DNA of 64,000 nt from Seriola aureovittata (lineage: Eukaryota; Chordata; Actinopteri; Carangiformes; Carangidae), in assembly GCF_021018895.1 (NCBI RefSeq), contig NC_079365.1, positions 21,593,501-21,657,500 of the forward strand. The letters run 5' to 3'. The notes beneath the pieces were generated by a model. It did not search any database. It was not told where the DNA came from and was given only the letters and a program-made list of their open reading frames with translations. Both the position numbers and the translations under genes were made by a program. Shown here one piece after another: positions 12,071 to 62,528 of the stretch; within the stretch, counting starts at the first letter, position 1, and each line of letters begins with the position of its first letter.

Positions 12071-13649
12071 TTAGCTAAGGCATAGTTCTCAGCTCTCAGT
12101 TGTGGATAATAAATCTGAACAAAAGCAGCTACTGTAGTTTGTCTTTCCATGTAGTGTTGTCTTTGTAAGCACAGATATACCAAGGACCATGCTTACAAAG
12201 TGCATTTACTAATCATTAGTTAATCTAAAAATGAATATGACTCATCTTTTATCTAGATGTAATTTTGTGAGTCAGCGTGTGTGCCAGAATCACTGTTGTT
12301 GTTTATTTCTGTGCCTGTCTAGTAACAGGATCGTGACGTTTACTTTATGCTGAAGATAATACACTGAGTGGTTTCGTGCTGTGGCTCAGATGCTGGTTTT
12401 CTATTTGATAATTATGGACCTGTACATGCAATTCCCTTCCACGCTATATGAATACCGTATACACAGTGCACACCGTAGGCCTATGCAAGAGCTTCTTCTG
12501 TTTAGGCACGGTGCTGTTTACAAGTGACTTTTGTCAGTATGTTCCATCTTGTCATCTTGTTCTGTTCTGCATCAAAGACGTTCTGTTGGTTATTATTTTT
12601 ATGAGTTGGCAGTTAATTGCATCTGCCCAGAGGAAAGAGGAAAAAGTGGAGTCAGCAAACGTACACAGTTGTGTTTGTGTGTATGTGTCGGTCTGTGTTC
12701 ATTGGGGACAGAGGGGCAGTGTGTGCCGAGTTCCCTCCGCTGGTTTCTTGGCAAAAAAAATGCTACTACACAATGTTGTAATGATTGTGGGAGAGACTGG
12801 TTTAATTATGTGCCTGGTTTCTGTCCCAACGTCTAGCTGGAGGCGGAGTAATGGATGTCACTTTAGATTCTCGTTTCCAAAGCTCCTCTCATGATGCCTA
12901 AAATACAAGCCACAGAAAGCAAAGCGGAGATACAGAAAACATATTTTTCTCCTTTCACTCCCTACCCGTCCCCTCTTTTCATCCTTCATCTCCGATTTTC
13001 CCACTGTTCTGACGGCTGTAGTTTTTAATATCATCTGCTTTGATAACAACTCACAAAGATAGAATCATTCCAGTTACAAACACCGAAGATGATATATTTC
13101 CTGACATGTGCATCTGTATGTTATGTAACAGCATTTAATTGGTTTTATTTCATGAGTCATAAATATCCCACACAGTAAAGAAATTACATCCAACAATTTA
13201 ACTACAATGACCTTTAAAGACATAGCAGGTTTTGTCACAACACAATTACACTGAACCTTTGACAAGTTAACTCTTTCATACTTATTGAAAAAAAGCACAT
13301 TCCCCAAAATGTCGAACCACTCTACCACTCTAGTGTGATCAAATGTGCAACCATTGTCCTGATGTAATCTGAATACATTTCTCAGAAAACAACATTATTT
13401 GGAGAGCTACTTAATGACAAATAGGTTGCAGTACTCCAATGTGAACTAGATGGTAGCTGCACAGTAAAGAGTAGTACCCAGTGGATTACTTAATAATACA
13501 TCTAATGTAGGCCCCTACTGTACAGCACTTGTCCTATAGCTGAGTGTTCAAAGGGTTTCACAGACAGATATAAAACTGAGATGGTTTTATGTATCATGAG
13601 GAGATAAGATGAGAACTATAAACAGTAGCAACAAGACTGAGAGAATGCA

Positions 13650-13810
13650 GCCACTTTAGCTCTGTGAGGACACACTTAGGCATAATTGTTCTTTGACCTA
13701 AATGCTAACATTATCATGCTACAATGCTCTCAATGACAATGATGGTGAAGCAGCTATACCATACTCTCTATCTTAATATAGCATACTGGCATGCTAACAT
13801 ATGTTTTGCA
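13650..13810. repeat. interspersed teleost repeat fragment
   Basis: It contains TTTAGCTCTGTGAGGACACA, AATGCTAACATTATCATGCT and a GGCATGCTAACATA motif, a pattern I recognise from a widespread fish repeat. Diverged and truncated. Confidence 0.5.
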
Positions 13811-16800
13811 GTATAAAACCGTATAAAATGGCGAGTCGATCACACACACAGACATGAGATGAGAGCAGGGTAAAGCAAGAAGTTCACAACATTACAAAGT
13901 CATAAATCCAGTGCACTGAGCAAACAAACTCAGCAGAATTTAGCTGTGCATAGGGAGCTTTCATTGTGTCTTTCACCTCCGCTCAACGTGATGTTTAAAT
14001 TATACGATCGCGTTGGAGGATCTGCAATAGATCATCATCACAGAGACATGAGGACGTTAGAGTGATATCTTAGTCCCATGCTGGAGTCTGGACAACACAT
14101 GACACTGAAATCCCATTCTGATGATATATCTCTCCATCCTAATCCGTCTTTTCCACCCCCCCCCAACCCCCTCTCACTCTGTCTGCCCCTCCGTAACATT
14201 TGCAAAAGCTTTTTTGACAGCATGCTATTATGAACACTTAATGTTCTTCAAGGTCAGGAGTGATTTACAGTAATTGATTTTGAGACACTACTTCTGCTGC
14301 GAGGGACCTACATCAAAACACAACACAAGACAAGCATAAAATGTAGCTTTCCAATCTTCTGCATAAAAAAAAAAAAAAACACACACACACAAAGAAACTG
14401 CACTTGCAAAAACTATTTTTTTGTTTAAACCGTTAGTTCTTATGAACACTATTAGCTTGGGATAATAAACTGCTGTTTAGCAAATCTCGAGTCAGTGTGA
14501 CGAGTCTCTCAGTCAACAAGAATGAGTGACCCTGTCTTTCAGAGACAAGTCTGTGAGCATGTTACCTCCTACACAATAAAGTTTCCAGGGTGAAAAGAAA
14601 CAGAGAAAGTGAGGTATGAAATAGGACAACAGCTACTGCTTTGTCACCTTTGGCCTCCAGTCTTTGGATCTCTGTGGAGATGAGTTGCTCATGAACATCG
14701 ACAAAAAAAAAAAAATGATTTGGTGTCCTCTTTAATTTCCATGTATCTTATCTTTTTATTTGTTGTATAGTGACTTACCTTCCCCATGAGCTAAATACTA
14801 ACTCTGAAGTTATAATTGGTTTTACGTATATCACATATGGTAAAGCGCTTCTCTGACGTCATACAGGCTTCAAAAATTGTGTGTGAGCTTACATATTGTG
14901 TTTTAAAATGTCTGATACGGACATCTTGTACTGTCGTGTTGGCATTCTTCCAAGGTTTTTCTGCTGTCCCCTACAGAGAGGTAACACAAGATTTTACTTT
15001 AAATGCCTTCTGTGTGTTGCCTTCTGCACAATAAGGTAACCAAGACAGAGAAAATGGCAGTAGAGAGGAATGAAACAGGACAACAAATGTCATTTGGTCA
15101 CCTTAGCGCAGGCCCTTGGCACTATGAAGTGATGAGGTGTGTTTTCACTCATCAGAACCAAGGGCACCTGCCTGAAAGGGAATAAAAAGGCCTGTATATA
15201 TATTTTTTTCACTGCTAAAGGAGGGGTTGCACAGAGAGGCGGCAGTGTTATTCAGAGAACTGTATGATTTGAAATAACTGCACAAGGTCTGAACCTTGAC
15301 TTTGGCTATTCATCGGTATCCCACATACTTCACAACACAGAAAAGCCTGTTTCACAATCAGGAAATACATAATAGGAAAATATCACATAGTTAGACTGAA
15401 TAGGGTATGGATATTGGCCAGTGCTGTTAACTTAGTATTGAACAATGGCTCACATTTATGCAGTAAAAATCCAATAGAGTCAAAGAAGCTGGTTTGTGCT
15501 CACTGCATGTTGTTTCAGTATCACGTTGGAATATATTGTATAACTACATGACGAAATCTCCTGAGACTTTGAGAGAAAAACGCATTCCACAGTGGGTTCA
15601 ATATAAACATTTCTCATCCAGCAGCAGCAGCAGCACAGGAACCCTACAGTGTGTGCAAAAATGTAACAAAGGCTGTGCGAATTAATCCCTGCTGTATCTC
15701 CAAGGTATATAATAATAATACTGTATACAAAGCATCAGCTATAGCAGGAGATGAATTCATTTTTTGTGTGTTGCAGGAGTTTCAGAGGAGCTGGATTCAT
15801 TTTGTTATAAACTGAAATCAAACCCTATTTTTGGGTTAATACTACTGGTCATCATTTTCCCCCCAGCAATAGCCATTAAATGTATTTATACATTTATTCA
15901 ATACCTCTATATATTATGGTTTTCATTATTAGCGTCGGGGTATGCCATCCCTGCACTGGATTCAATTACCTACCTATGCACAGGGGATTTCACTGGAAGC
16001 CTCACTGAGCTGTAACTGACAGGTGTGAGCGTGGAATCAATTCTCTCATCTAACACTCCACCAGGAAGCAAATAAGGGCACTGCCCTCATCAAAATATCA
16101 AACTATTATCTCAACATCAGAGGAACTGATATGAATGAATTGTATTTTAAACACCAGGCTTTCAATTAGTTTCATAGAAGCTACATTCATCAGTTTTTTT
16201 TTTTTTTTTTTTTGGAGGAACAGTTGATACAAAGTCTATGTTCTGTAAAAGTGAAATGTTCCAATGATCTGTTTATGTTTAGAAAATTACATTTCATTGC
16301 TCGTCTGCCTGTGGCGTCCCGCGTGCTGGAAGTATTTCTACTTCTGCTACTTCAAACACCAACAGGCTTTTTTTTTTTTTTTTGCTTCCTATGATTTACC
16401 ATGAATTAGACTCTCCTCTTGGTAACAGATGTAGTGGTGACACATGCCCCTCAAGGTTTGGAAGAACAGATGTGGAACAGGATGTGTGGGTACACGTCCC
16501 CACAGCCTCATCTACATGGCTGCCCCGATGGCCACTACATATTCATTCAGCCTTACCAGCAGCCTGCCTGACAGGAGGCTAAAGATGAGAGGGTTTCATT
16601 TCGCCAGCATCAATCATGCAATCAAATATTACAGGCCCAGCAATCAGTGAAATGATGTGCCAGCCCCTGTGCCCGTGCACGCCTGTGTGTGCAGTCGCAA
16701 ATCCGGCACAAAGAATTTCAGCAATTCCAGCAATTATGCGTTCCTGTCATAACAAGATACTGGCTCTTTTTTAACTTTTTTTATTTCTATTCAGAGCTTG

Positions 16801-17794
16801 TCATACACATAGATTTCTGTTGAGCTTTATGTGTAGCCTTAGGTCAAATAACAATAAATTAAATGCATGCAGCGTCTCAAGTCCAGTTTGTATTCTGCAG
16901 TGCACCTGTTACATTTGCGTTGCAATCCCCCTGTTACGGCATTGGAGAGATGAAATCTAATGTAGTGTCATGCGGTGGCTTCCAACCTGGGATTCAAAGG
17001 CGAGATGAATCTGGGATTGCAAGGTGAGTACTGGCAAGCAGAAATAATGCAAGACACAATTCTCCAATACAGATATATATTTTTTAGTTTTACCTCCTCT
17101 GGCCTCGAAAATCACTATTTTGATCGAAAGGCTCACAACCTGTAGATATGCAGCCTGTCAGTAAGCACACATGGTGAGGAACCACTGGTGTATCCTACTC
17201 ACATAGCTGGATAATCTTGGTCAGACAAGTGTCTTGTTCGATTCACAGAAACTGCAAATAAATTTCAAGGGCTGCCTTTATTTCACAGCACTGTGGGGGA
17301 TTTATAGCTCACACAACACTGACGAATAAAATTATTGATACAGATGCAGTGAAAAAGTTTCTATGTTCCGTATTAGTGAGTGAGACTTTAGACTTCAAGC
17401 TAAACAATGAACTGAAACTTCCTCCATTCAGCTGAAGGCTGCAGAGCCGTGGTCATCAGCGCGAACGACATGGGTTTTTATTATTATTATCGGTAGTATT
17501 GGTCGTAGTGGTAGTAGAAGTAGTTATATATACTGAAGAAGGCACCTACAAATAAACACACACCCACACTTGCACATGCAAAAACCAACACCAAGCTGAC
17601 ACTCGTCACGAGACAATCTGTTGCCCTTTGTTGTTTTGTTGCCGTCTTGTTCGTTCAGTTTTATTTTCCCCGTCACGATCCTGTCTTTGGTGTTGTTAAA
17701 ATAATAAAATTAAAAGATAAAAAAGAATTTATGTGTCAAAAGTGAAGATTCAGAGGCATTTTCACTTGTCAAAACAAACAATTAGCTTTAATGA

Positions 17795-17800
17795 TTTATT
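17795..17800 (-). promoter_or_regulatory. necab3: candidate necab3 poly(A) signal
   Basis: AATAAA on the - strand about 1.1 kb after the stop, with a GT/T-rich attgtttgttttg just downstream. Another hexamer lies at 17477-17482. The 3'UTR would be about 17780-18882. Confidence 0.4.
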
Positions 17801-18882
17801 AAAGTTGCTTTTCAGTTTGTTTACAGGTATTGGTGTTCGTTACCAAATCAAAGCACAACAGAAATATGAATATATCCGAGGTCCAAATGTACAGACGGAA
17901 TGAGCTCTACCATGATCAAAATAAATACAAGATACTTTAAATATATTTTCTCTTTATAATGTAGTGATACAATAAAATCTCCTCACAGAGTGTTAACGCA
18001 CATTTTTAGAGATACTTTTACATTTGAGACAAAGAAGGTGTCTCAGGCTGAAGAATGAGGGGAGGAAACTAAGAGAAATAACTGACCACTATATCTAGCA
18101 GTACTGCAGATAGATGTCAGGGCAGGTGTAGCTTTTATAATAATAGCTTCTTCTTTTTTGGCGTTCTGTGCACATTACAGTAAGGTAGCTAAATGAAGGA
18201 AATACAGTTCTACAATATCATACAACATTATACAAGCCAGGATTTAAAGGAACTATTCCTGAAAGCTCTTGGCCACAGTCATCAGCATGCATGTTTAGGC
18301 CGCAGGAACTCTCCATCTCCTCATCCAGTCTGCTTTTTCATCCAGTTTAATTGTATTCATCAGTAAACAACTCATCAAAAGCCCAAAAACACTACAGGCA
18401 TTGTAATTTTCATTCCAATTTAGGATCGCTGTAGTAACCTATACTAGTGTCTTCTTGGCTTTTCTCCACTGGAATAATATCAAACGAGCACTGCAGGGTT
18501 ATGAATAAAAATATAAATGAAAAAAAAGAATTGGCTTTTGCATTGCAGAGAATCAGTCACTTTCAAGTCTATAAATTGGCTATAGGGTGTCAACTATCCC
18601 TTTTGATATAAGCGGCACAATAATGAGCAGTCAAAGACAGAGGAACATTAAAAGATGCTGCTGGAGAATGCTGGGTGACGCCATTGTCTCTGTCTCCTGT
18701 TGCTTTCAAACACATGGATGCCTTTTGAATTCTTCTGTATGTGTGTATGCGTGCGTATTTGAATGCATGTGTGTGTGAGTGAGTGAGTGCGTGCGTGCAT
18801 GCGAGTGGGTGGGTTGCTCCGCCAGTGTGTCTTTGTCCGTGTGACAGTGTAGGCAGTAGATGTGACATTCTGGATTCACTCA

Positions 18883-58025
<39,143 letters not shown>

Positions 58026-58250
58026 CTTTGAATGCGTCGAGACACACCTTGATTGGTGCAGATCGCTCAAACTGTTGACGGCTGAAGTGAAGTGAAGTGA
58101 AGTGGAGGTTGAGGTGTGGTGGAGGACAGGCAGGTGGCAGGTGTGAAAGCTATAGCGGAGCAGGCGGAGACTCGGAGACGCTCTGCAACTTTGTGGTGCG
58201 AATCCTGCTGCCGAGCAGAGATGCCAGCCCCTCCTGCTGGAGTCGCTGTG

Positions 58251-58255
58251 ATTGG
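58251..58255 (-). promoter_or_regulatory. necab3: CCAAT box, necab3 side
   Basis: GAGCCAATCAC on the - strand, about 225 bp upstream of the necab3 ATG. Confidence 0.45.
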
Positions 58256-58992
58256 CTCGTTTATCTGCGCCGTGCATCTGGATCAAAGTGTTGGTTAGAT
58301 CAGTAACAAACGCTCCCTATAGCCTCTATTATTTATCATATACTTTTGTTTATACATGAATCACAGAAATCTTATATCCAAATAATATACTACTATAATA
58401 CTTTGTTACGCAAAAGCATGAGTGAGTAATTTTCACTATTGAAAATATTATCTATTCTCTTATCTCTTCCTCTCTTCTACATCTTATAGTTGAGGTCAAA
58501 TATACAATCAGCCTTTTTTTTAATTATTATTTCAAAATGAATGTATAGTTAAACGTCAGAATCTGACAGTTACAGTGAGAACCAAACCACTAGACAGACA
58601 CTGCCATCTGCTGGATGTTGTAAGTCACTATTTTGACCTTTTAAAAAAATGATATTCAGTTATGATTATATTCTGTTACGTTACGGTTGTATTCCATTAC
58701 ATTGGCTATTTCATTGCAGTTTTATTGTTGTCATTATTCATAAACTCAAGTGTCTTTGGACTGACTAGTGTAGAGTTGATCACAATGATCTGCCTTAAAT
58801 TACAGAAGGTAAAGAAAATGAGTGCTAGTGAGGGCTGTTTAGATAGTGGAACGACAAATCTTATCGATTTTGTACTTGAAGTTTATTTAAACATCATCAA
58901 CATCATGCCATATAAGCTTTTCAGGAGTAAGACGGCGGGGCGGAGCAATAACAAAGCAATCCTTTTAAATCTCCTCTTCCTGAACTTGAGTC

Positions 58993-59010
58993 AGTTTCAC
59001 TTTCGTTTCC
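58993..59010 (-). promoter_or_regulatory. ISRE / IRF-binding element upstream of rbck1
   Basis: Read on the - strand this is GGAAACGAAAGTGAAACT: three GAAA cores with two-base spacers, an almost ideal interferon-stimulated response element. It lies 330-350 bp before the rbck1 start codon, 50 bp downstream of the GC box. Confidence 0.6.
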
Positions 59011-59338
59011 AGCTGTTTGTGTCAGTGTCAGTGTCAGAGGCTCCTTGCTCTAGAAAAAGAGGCAGAGAAACACGCAGGTTAGTCTTCTCAAGGCTGTGAT
59101 TTTCAGTCCAGCTTTGCCTTCACACAACCTCTCTCTCCCTCTCTCTCTCACCACGGAGTCGACTTGCGGAAGTGACTGTTTGGGTGCGTTGACAGCACGA
59201 GAAGCGGGGGGGAAAGTTGGGTGTCAAATCTTTTGTTTTACCAACAGCTGAGTTAGTTTTTTTTCGTTTAGTTTTTTTGTCCTAACAGCAACGTTTGCTG
59301 CGACACATGTTATGTTACCTGTCGTTTCAGGCGTGATC

Positions 59339-59378
59339 ATGGCCTCCCAAGATGCACCGACAGTTTGTTTGAAGGAGG
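59339..59378 (+). CDS. rbck1: rbck1 coding exon 1
   Basis: Encodes [13 protein letters not shown] plus one base; donor GAGG|gtaagc. ATG context is ATCATGG (A at -3, G at +4). Confidence 0.85.
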
Positions 59379-60915
59379 GTAAGCAGCTCAACTTAGTTTC
59401 GATTTTGTTGTAAGGGCATTAATCACATCTAGTTTCACGTATACTCCTGATATGAGACCACCCATTTCATTAATTCTGTCTTCGTGGAACGAATATGTTT
59501 CATTTGTGTCACTGTTAATTGTTGATCTCTGTCATATGTGTGGGGGGACAGGCCATTGTTTTGATTGTGTTCTACCAAACTAAAAGACATTCAGTTCAAA
59601 TTTTTATTTCCTCTTATGTAGGGGGAAAGTACACAGAAAAAAACTATAGACAAGATACCGCATATTTAATCCATAAAACACTGCCATCCAATGGTGGCAG
59701 CCATTGTTAAGAAATGGCATGTGTTGTTAATAAGTGACGTTAGGGATAGAACTTTTTCCTTGCTCCCTTTGCAGCGGAGGAACTCGCCCTCGCTCTGGGT
59801 GAAGCCCTCAGCAGTGGGAACAGTGAAGAGGCTGTTAAACTGTGCCAGAGGCTGTCACAACTCTCTGTCCCAGTGTCTGTCAGTATCAACAGCCAGGCCT
59901 ACCCTCAGGACTCCATAAGGTGGGACACCACAGTGTGTAGGTGTATGTTTGTGTTTGACTTCCTTACCTTGGCCTGATTTTTTCCATAACAGAAAACCAT
60001 GAACCTTGTCTCTTGCGGGGGAAGAGTTTCCCTCTTTTGAAGAGAAGTGTTTATTTTTAGAGTGAGCTCTGTTAATATATTATATAGTGGATAAGGGTTG
60101 GTGGGAAATGAAAGTAAAGTATATGGCAACAAGCAATGAATAACAAAAGTGTGCGCATGCATGACTGAGTCCCTGTGTGTGGTTACATTTGATTCTGTTA
60201 TGCAGTAAGCAGATAAAATACAGAATAACACAACACTGACAGGTTCTGTTGATTTCTGTTCTGTAGGTTGAAGGTTGGAGTGGAGGATGCTCAGTCAGAT
60301 AACTACATCCCAGTGAATGTTGTGGTTTCTGCTGGTATGACAATTGCACAACTTAAAGATAAGGTACTGATGTGACAGCAACTTTGATGACTGTTCCTGT
60401 TTCCTATGTATTGTTATGAAAAATATAGCATACTATAGTAGGACAGCAGGTGCTTCTTTCTGGTATTACTAAGTTAGAAGTTTTATATTTCTAATGCAAT
60501 TCTTTGCAGCACAGATTTCTGTAACATACTGATTTTTTTGTGTGTAAACTTTATTTAAATGCATGTACACGAACACTGGCACATATGCAGTTCATACACA
60601 CCTTCTGTTATCATCAGTCACGATCACAAGCGAGAATCATTTTCCCTCTCAACAGATGTTACATTACAGCTGTGTCAAATGATCTTGTCTGTCCCTAATT
60701 TCCCCGTCACAGATCAGCCATGACTTTGGGTTCCACCCTTTGCTGCAGCGTTGGGTCATCGGCAAAAGGTTGGCTCAGGACCGGGACACGTTGTACAATC
60801 ACGGTGTCCGTAAAGACGGGGACCAGGCTTTCCTGTTCATCCTCTCCGCCCATGCTGGTCATCTCACACGGCATCAACACATCCAGGACCAGGAACAGCT
60901 ACGAATTGAGGGTCG

Positions 60916-60959
<44 letters not shown>

Positions 60960-62491
60960 TCAAGACTACAAATAAGTTTCAGTTTTAGTTAATCTACTGA
61001 TTTAGTTTATTAAAATATTGACAAATGCTCATAAACGTGACAGTGTTTGCTGCTGGATACAGATACATTTCTGTCAAATCTGAAAATACATTGAAGTTCA
61101 GTATCTCAATACCCAGCCCTAGACAGAAATGTTTTTCTGTGATCGCTAGCCTTGATTACCGGATAAATATAAGTTTTATGGTATGATAATCTATTCCTAG
61201 GCATCGTGGAGTCGATGGAGTCGATGCAGCTTTTTCCTAGAGGGCTAGGCGGAGGTGGTGGTGCGAAGGCAGCTCCTCGAGAGCCTCAACAGATTTTTCC
61301 TACTCCTCCTCCTAAACCCCCAACTGCTCCTAAACCAGCCGTGCCTCCTAAACCTCAGGTCAGTGTACAAACTGTGTTACGCATTATGTCTGCATTGCGT
61401 CTGAGCCCTATAAAACTGCCTATATGTGTATCCAGGGGCTGTGTAAGCTCTACTGTATTGTAATGTGTTTGTGTGTGTGTAGTTGGGCTGGGCCTGTACT
61501 TCGTGTACATACGTGAACAAGCCAACACGTCCTGGCTGTGAGATGTGTGGAGGGGAACGGCCACAGGATTACAAGGTGCCCGACATCTACCAGCCAGACC
61601 AGCAGGAGGTTCAACGGATTCAGCAGGAGCAGCTGGCCATGCTGCAGTATGAACAGGTAACATTAAAAATCCAAACAACCAGAACTCCCGGAACCTTTTG
61701 TTGGTTGTTGTGTGGTGACTTATAAGCATAAATCTGTTACTGAAACATGAAGTTATATGTAGTAATCTAAAGTCACTGGATGATTAGCATAGCTCTCTTG
61801 TATGGAAAAGACAAAAGTAAAATCCTTTATGATACAATATTTATGATAAATGCAGAACCAATAGATGACACTTACTGTATACTCTGCACAACAAAATAAA
61901 AATGACGCATGGAAAAGTAGACATAACACCACCAGAGTCTATTAAAACTTTGCTGGAAACACAGGGTTATGATATTTATAATGACAGTTTGTAATGAATC
62001 TTTGTGCTGTGTATGTATCTCTCTCTCTTGCTGGGTAATGAAGGCTCAGCAGGTGGAACGAGAGAAGAACTACCTGTACTTGTTGGCAACAGAAGATCAG
62101 CGCCTTATCCCCAATGCCACAGAGACAGACTGTCCCATCTGCTTCTCTACCCTGGAGCCAGGAGAGGGCATTGTGCTCAGGGAGTGTCTGCACACCTTCT
62201 GCAGGTCAGACAGGAAACAGCTTTGTAGCATTTCATACGACATAAAACGACAAGTATTCTGTCCGCTTTTCTGTAAGTCTGAATATACATGACATTATTT
62301 CTTCTGTGTGTTTTACGTGTGCGTGTCCTTGTCCAGGGAGTGTCTAAGAGGGACAATAGTGAACAGTCAAGATGCTGAGGTGTCCTGTCCTGACAAATGT
62401 GACAGCAAGATACTGGACAGAGAAATTAAAGCGGTGAGACAGGAGGACAAGACACTTTCAGAATCTAAAAGCTGATGGGACTCACAATCAC

Positions 62492-62528
<37 letters not shown>

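Larger units (their letters stand above)
9991..17794. other. intergenic spacer between cbfa2t2 and necab3
   Basis: Tail-to-tail spacer without a supportable gene. It contains trinucleotide repeats (11380-11470), two interspersed repeat copies (about 11590-12070 and 13650-13810), poly-T runs (16194-16214, 16371-16384) and a balanced-composition stretch at 16440-16740 that may be conserved non-coding DNA. Short frames here look random. Confidence 0.65.
58026..59338. promoter_or_regulatory. necab3 / rbck1 divergent promoter region
   Basis: Head-to-head spacer. On the necab3 side an inverted CCAAT (ATTGG at 58251-58255) and GAAGT pentamer repeats (58083-58104) lie near the start. On the rbck1 side are a GC box (GGGGCGG, 58937-58943), an ISRE-like site and TGTCAG hexamer repeats (about 59019-59037). 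The middle (58300-58900) is AT-rich, so two separate promoters are more likely than one shared core. Confidence 0.6.

Noticed and set aside
12448..12894. 148-residue + strand frame in the intergenic spacer
   Set aside because: No recognisable domain, uneven composition, no plausible promoter or poly(A) context; consistent with chance.
60911..60915. Alternative rbck1 donor GGTCG|gtaaca
   Set aside because: Using it adds 4 nt and shifts the frame out of the ME(S)MQLFP reading in the next exon; the 60911 donor keeps phase.
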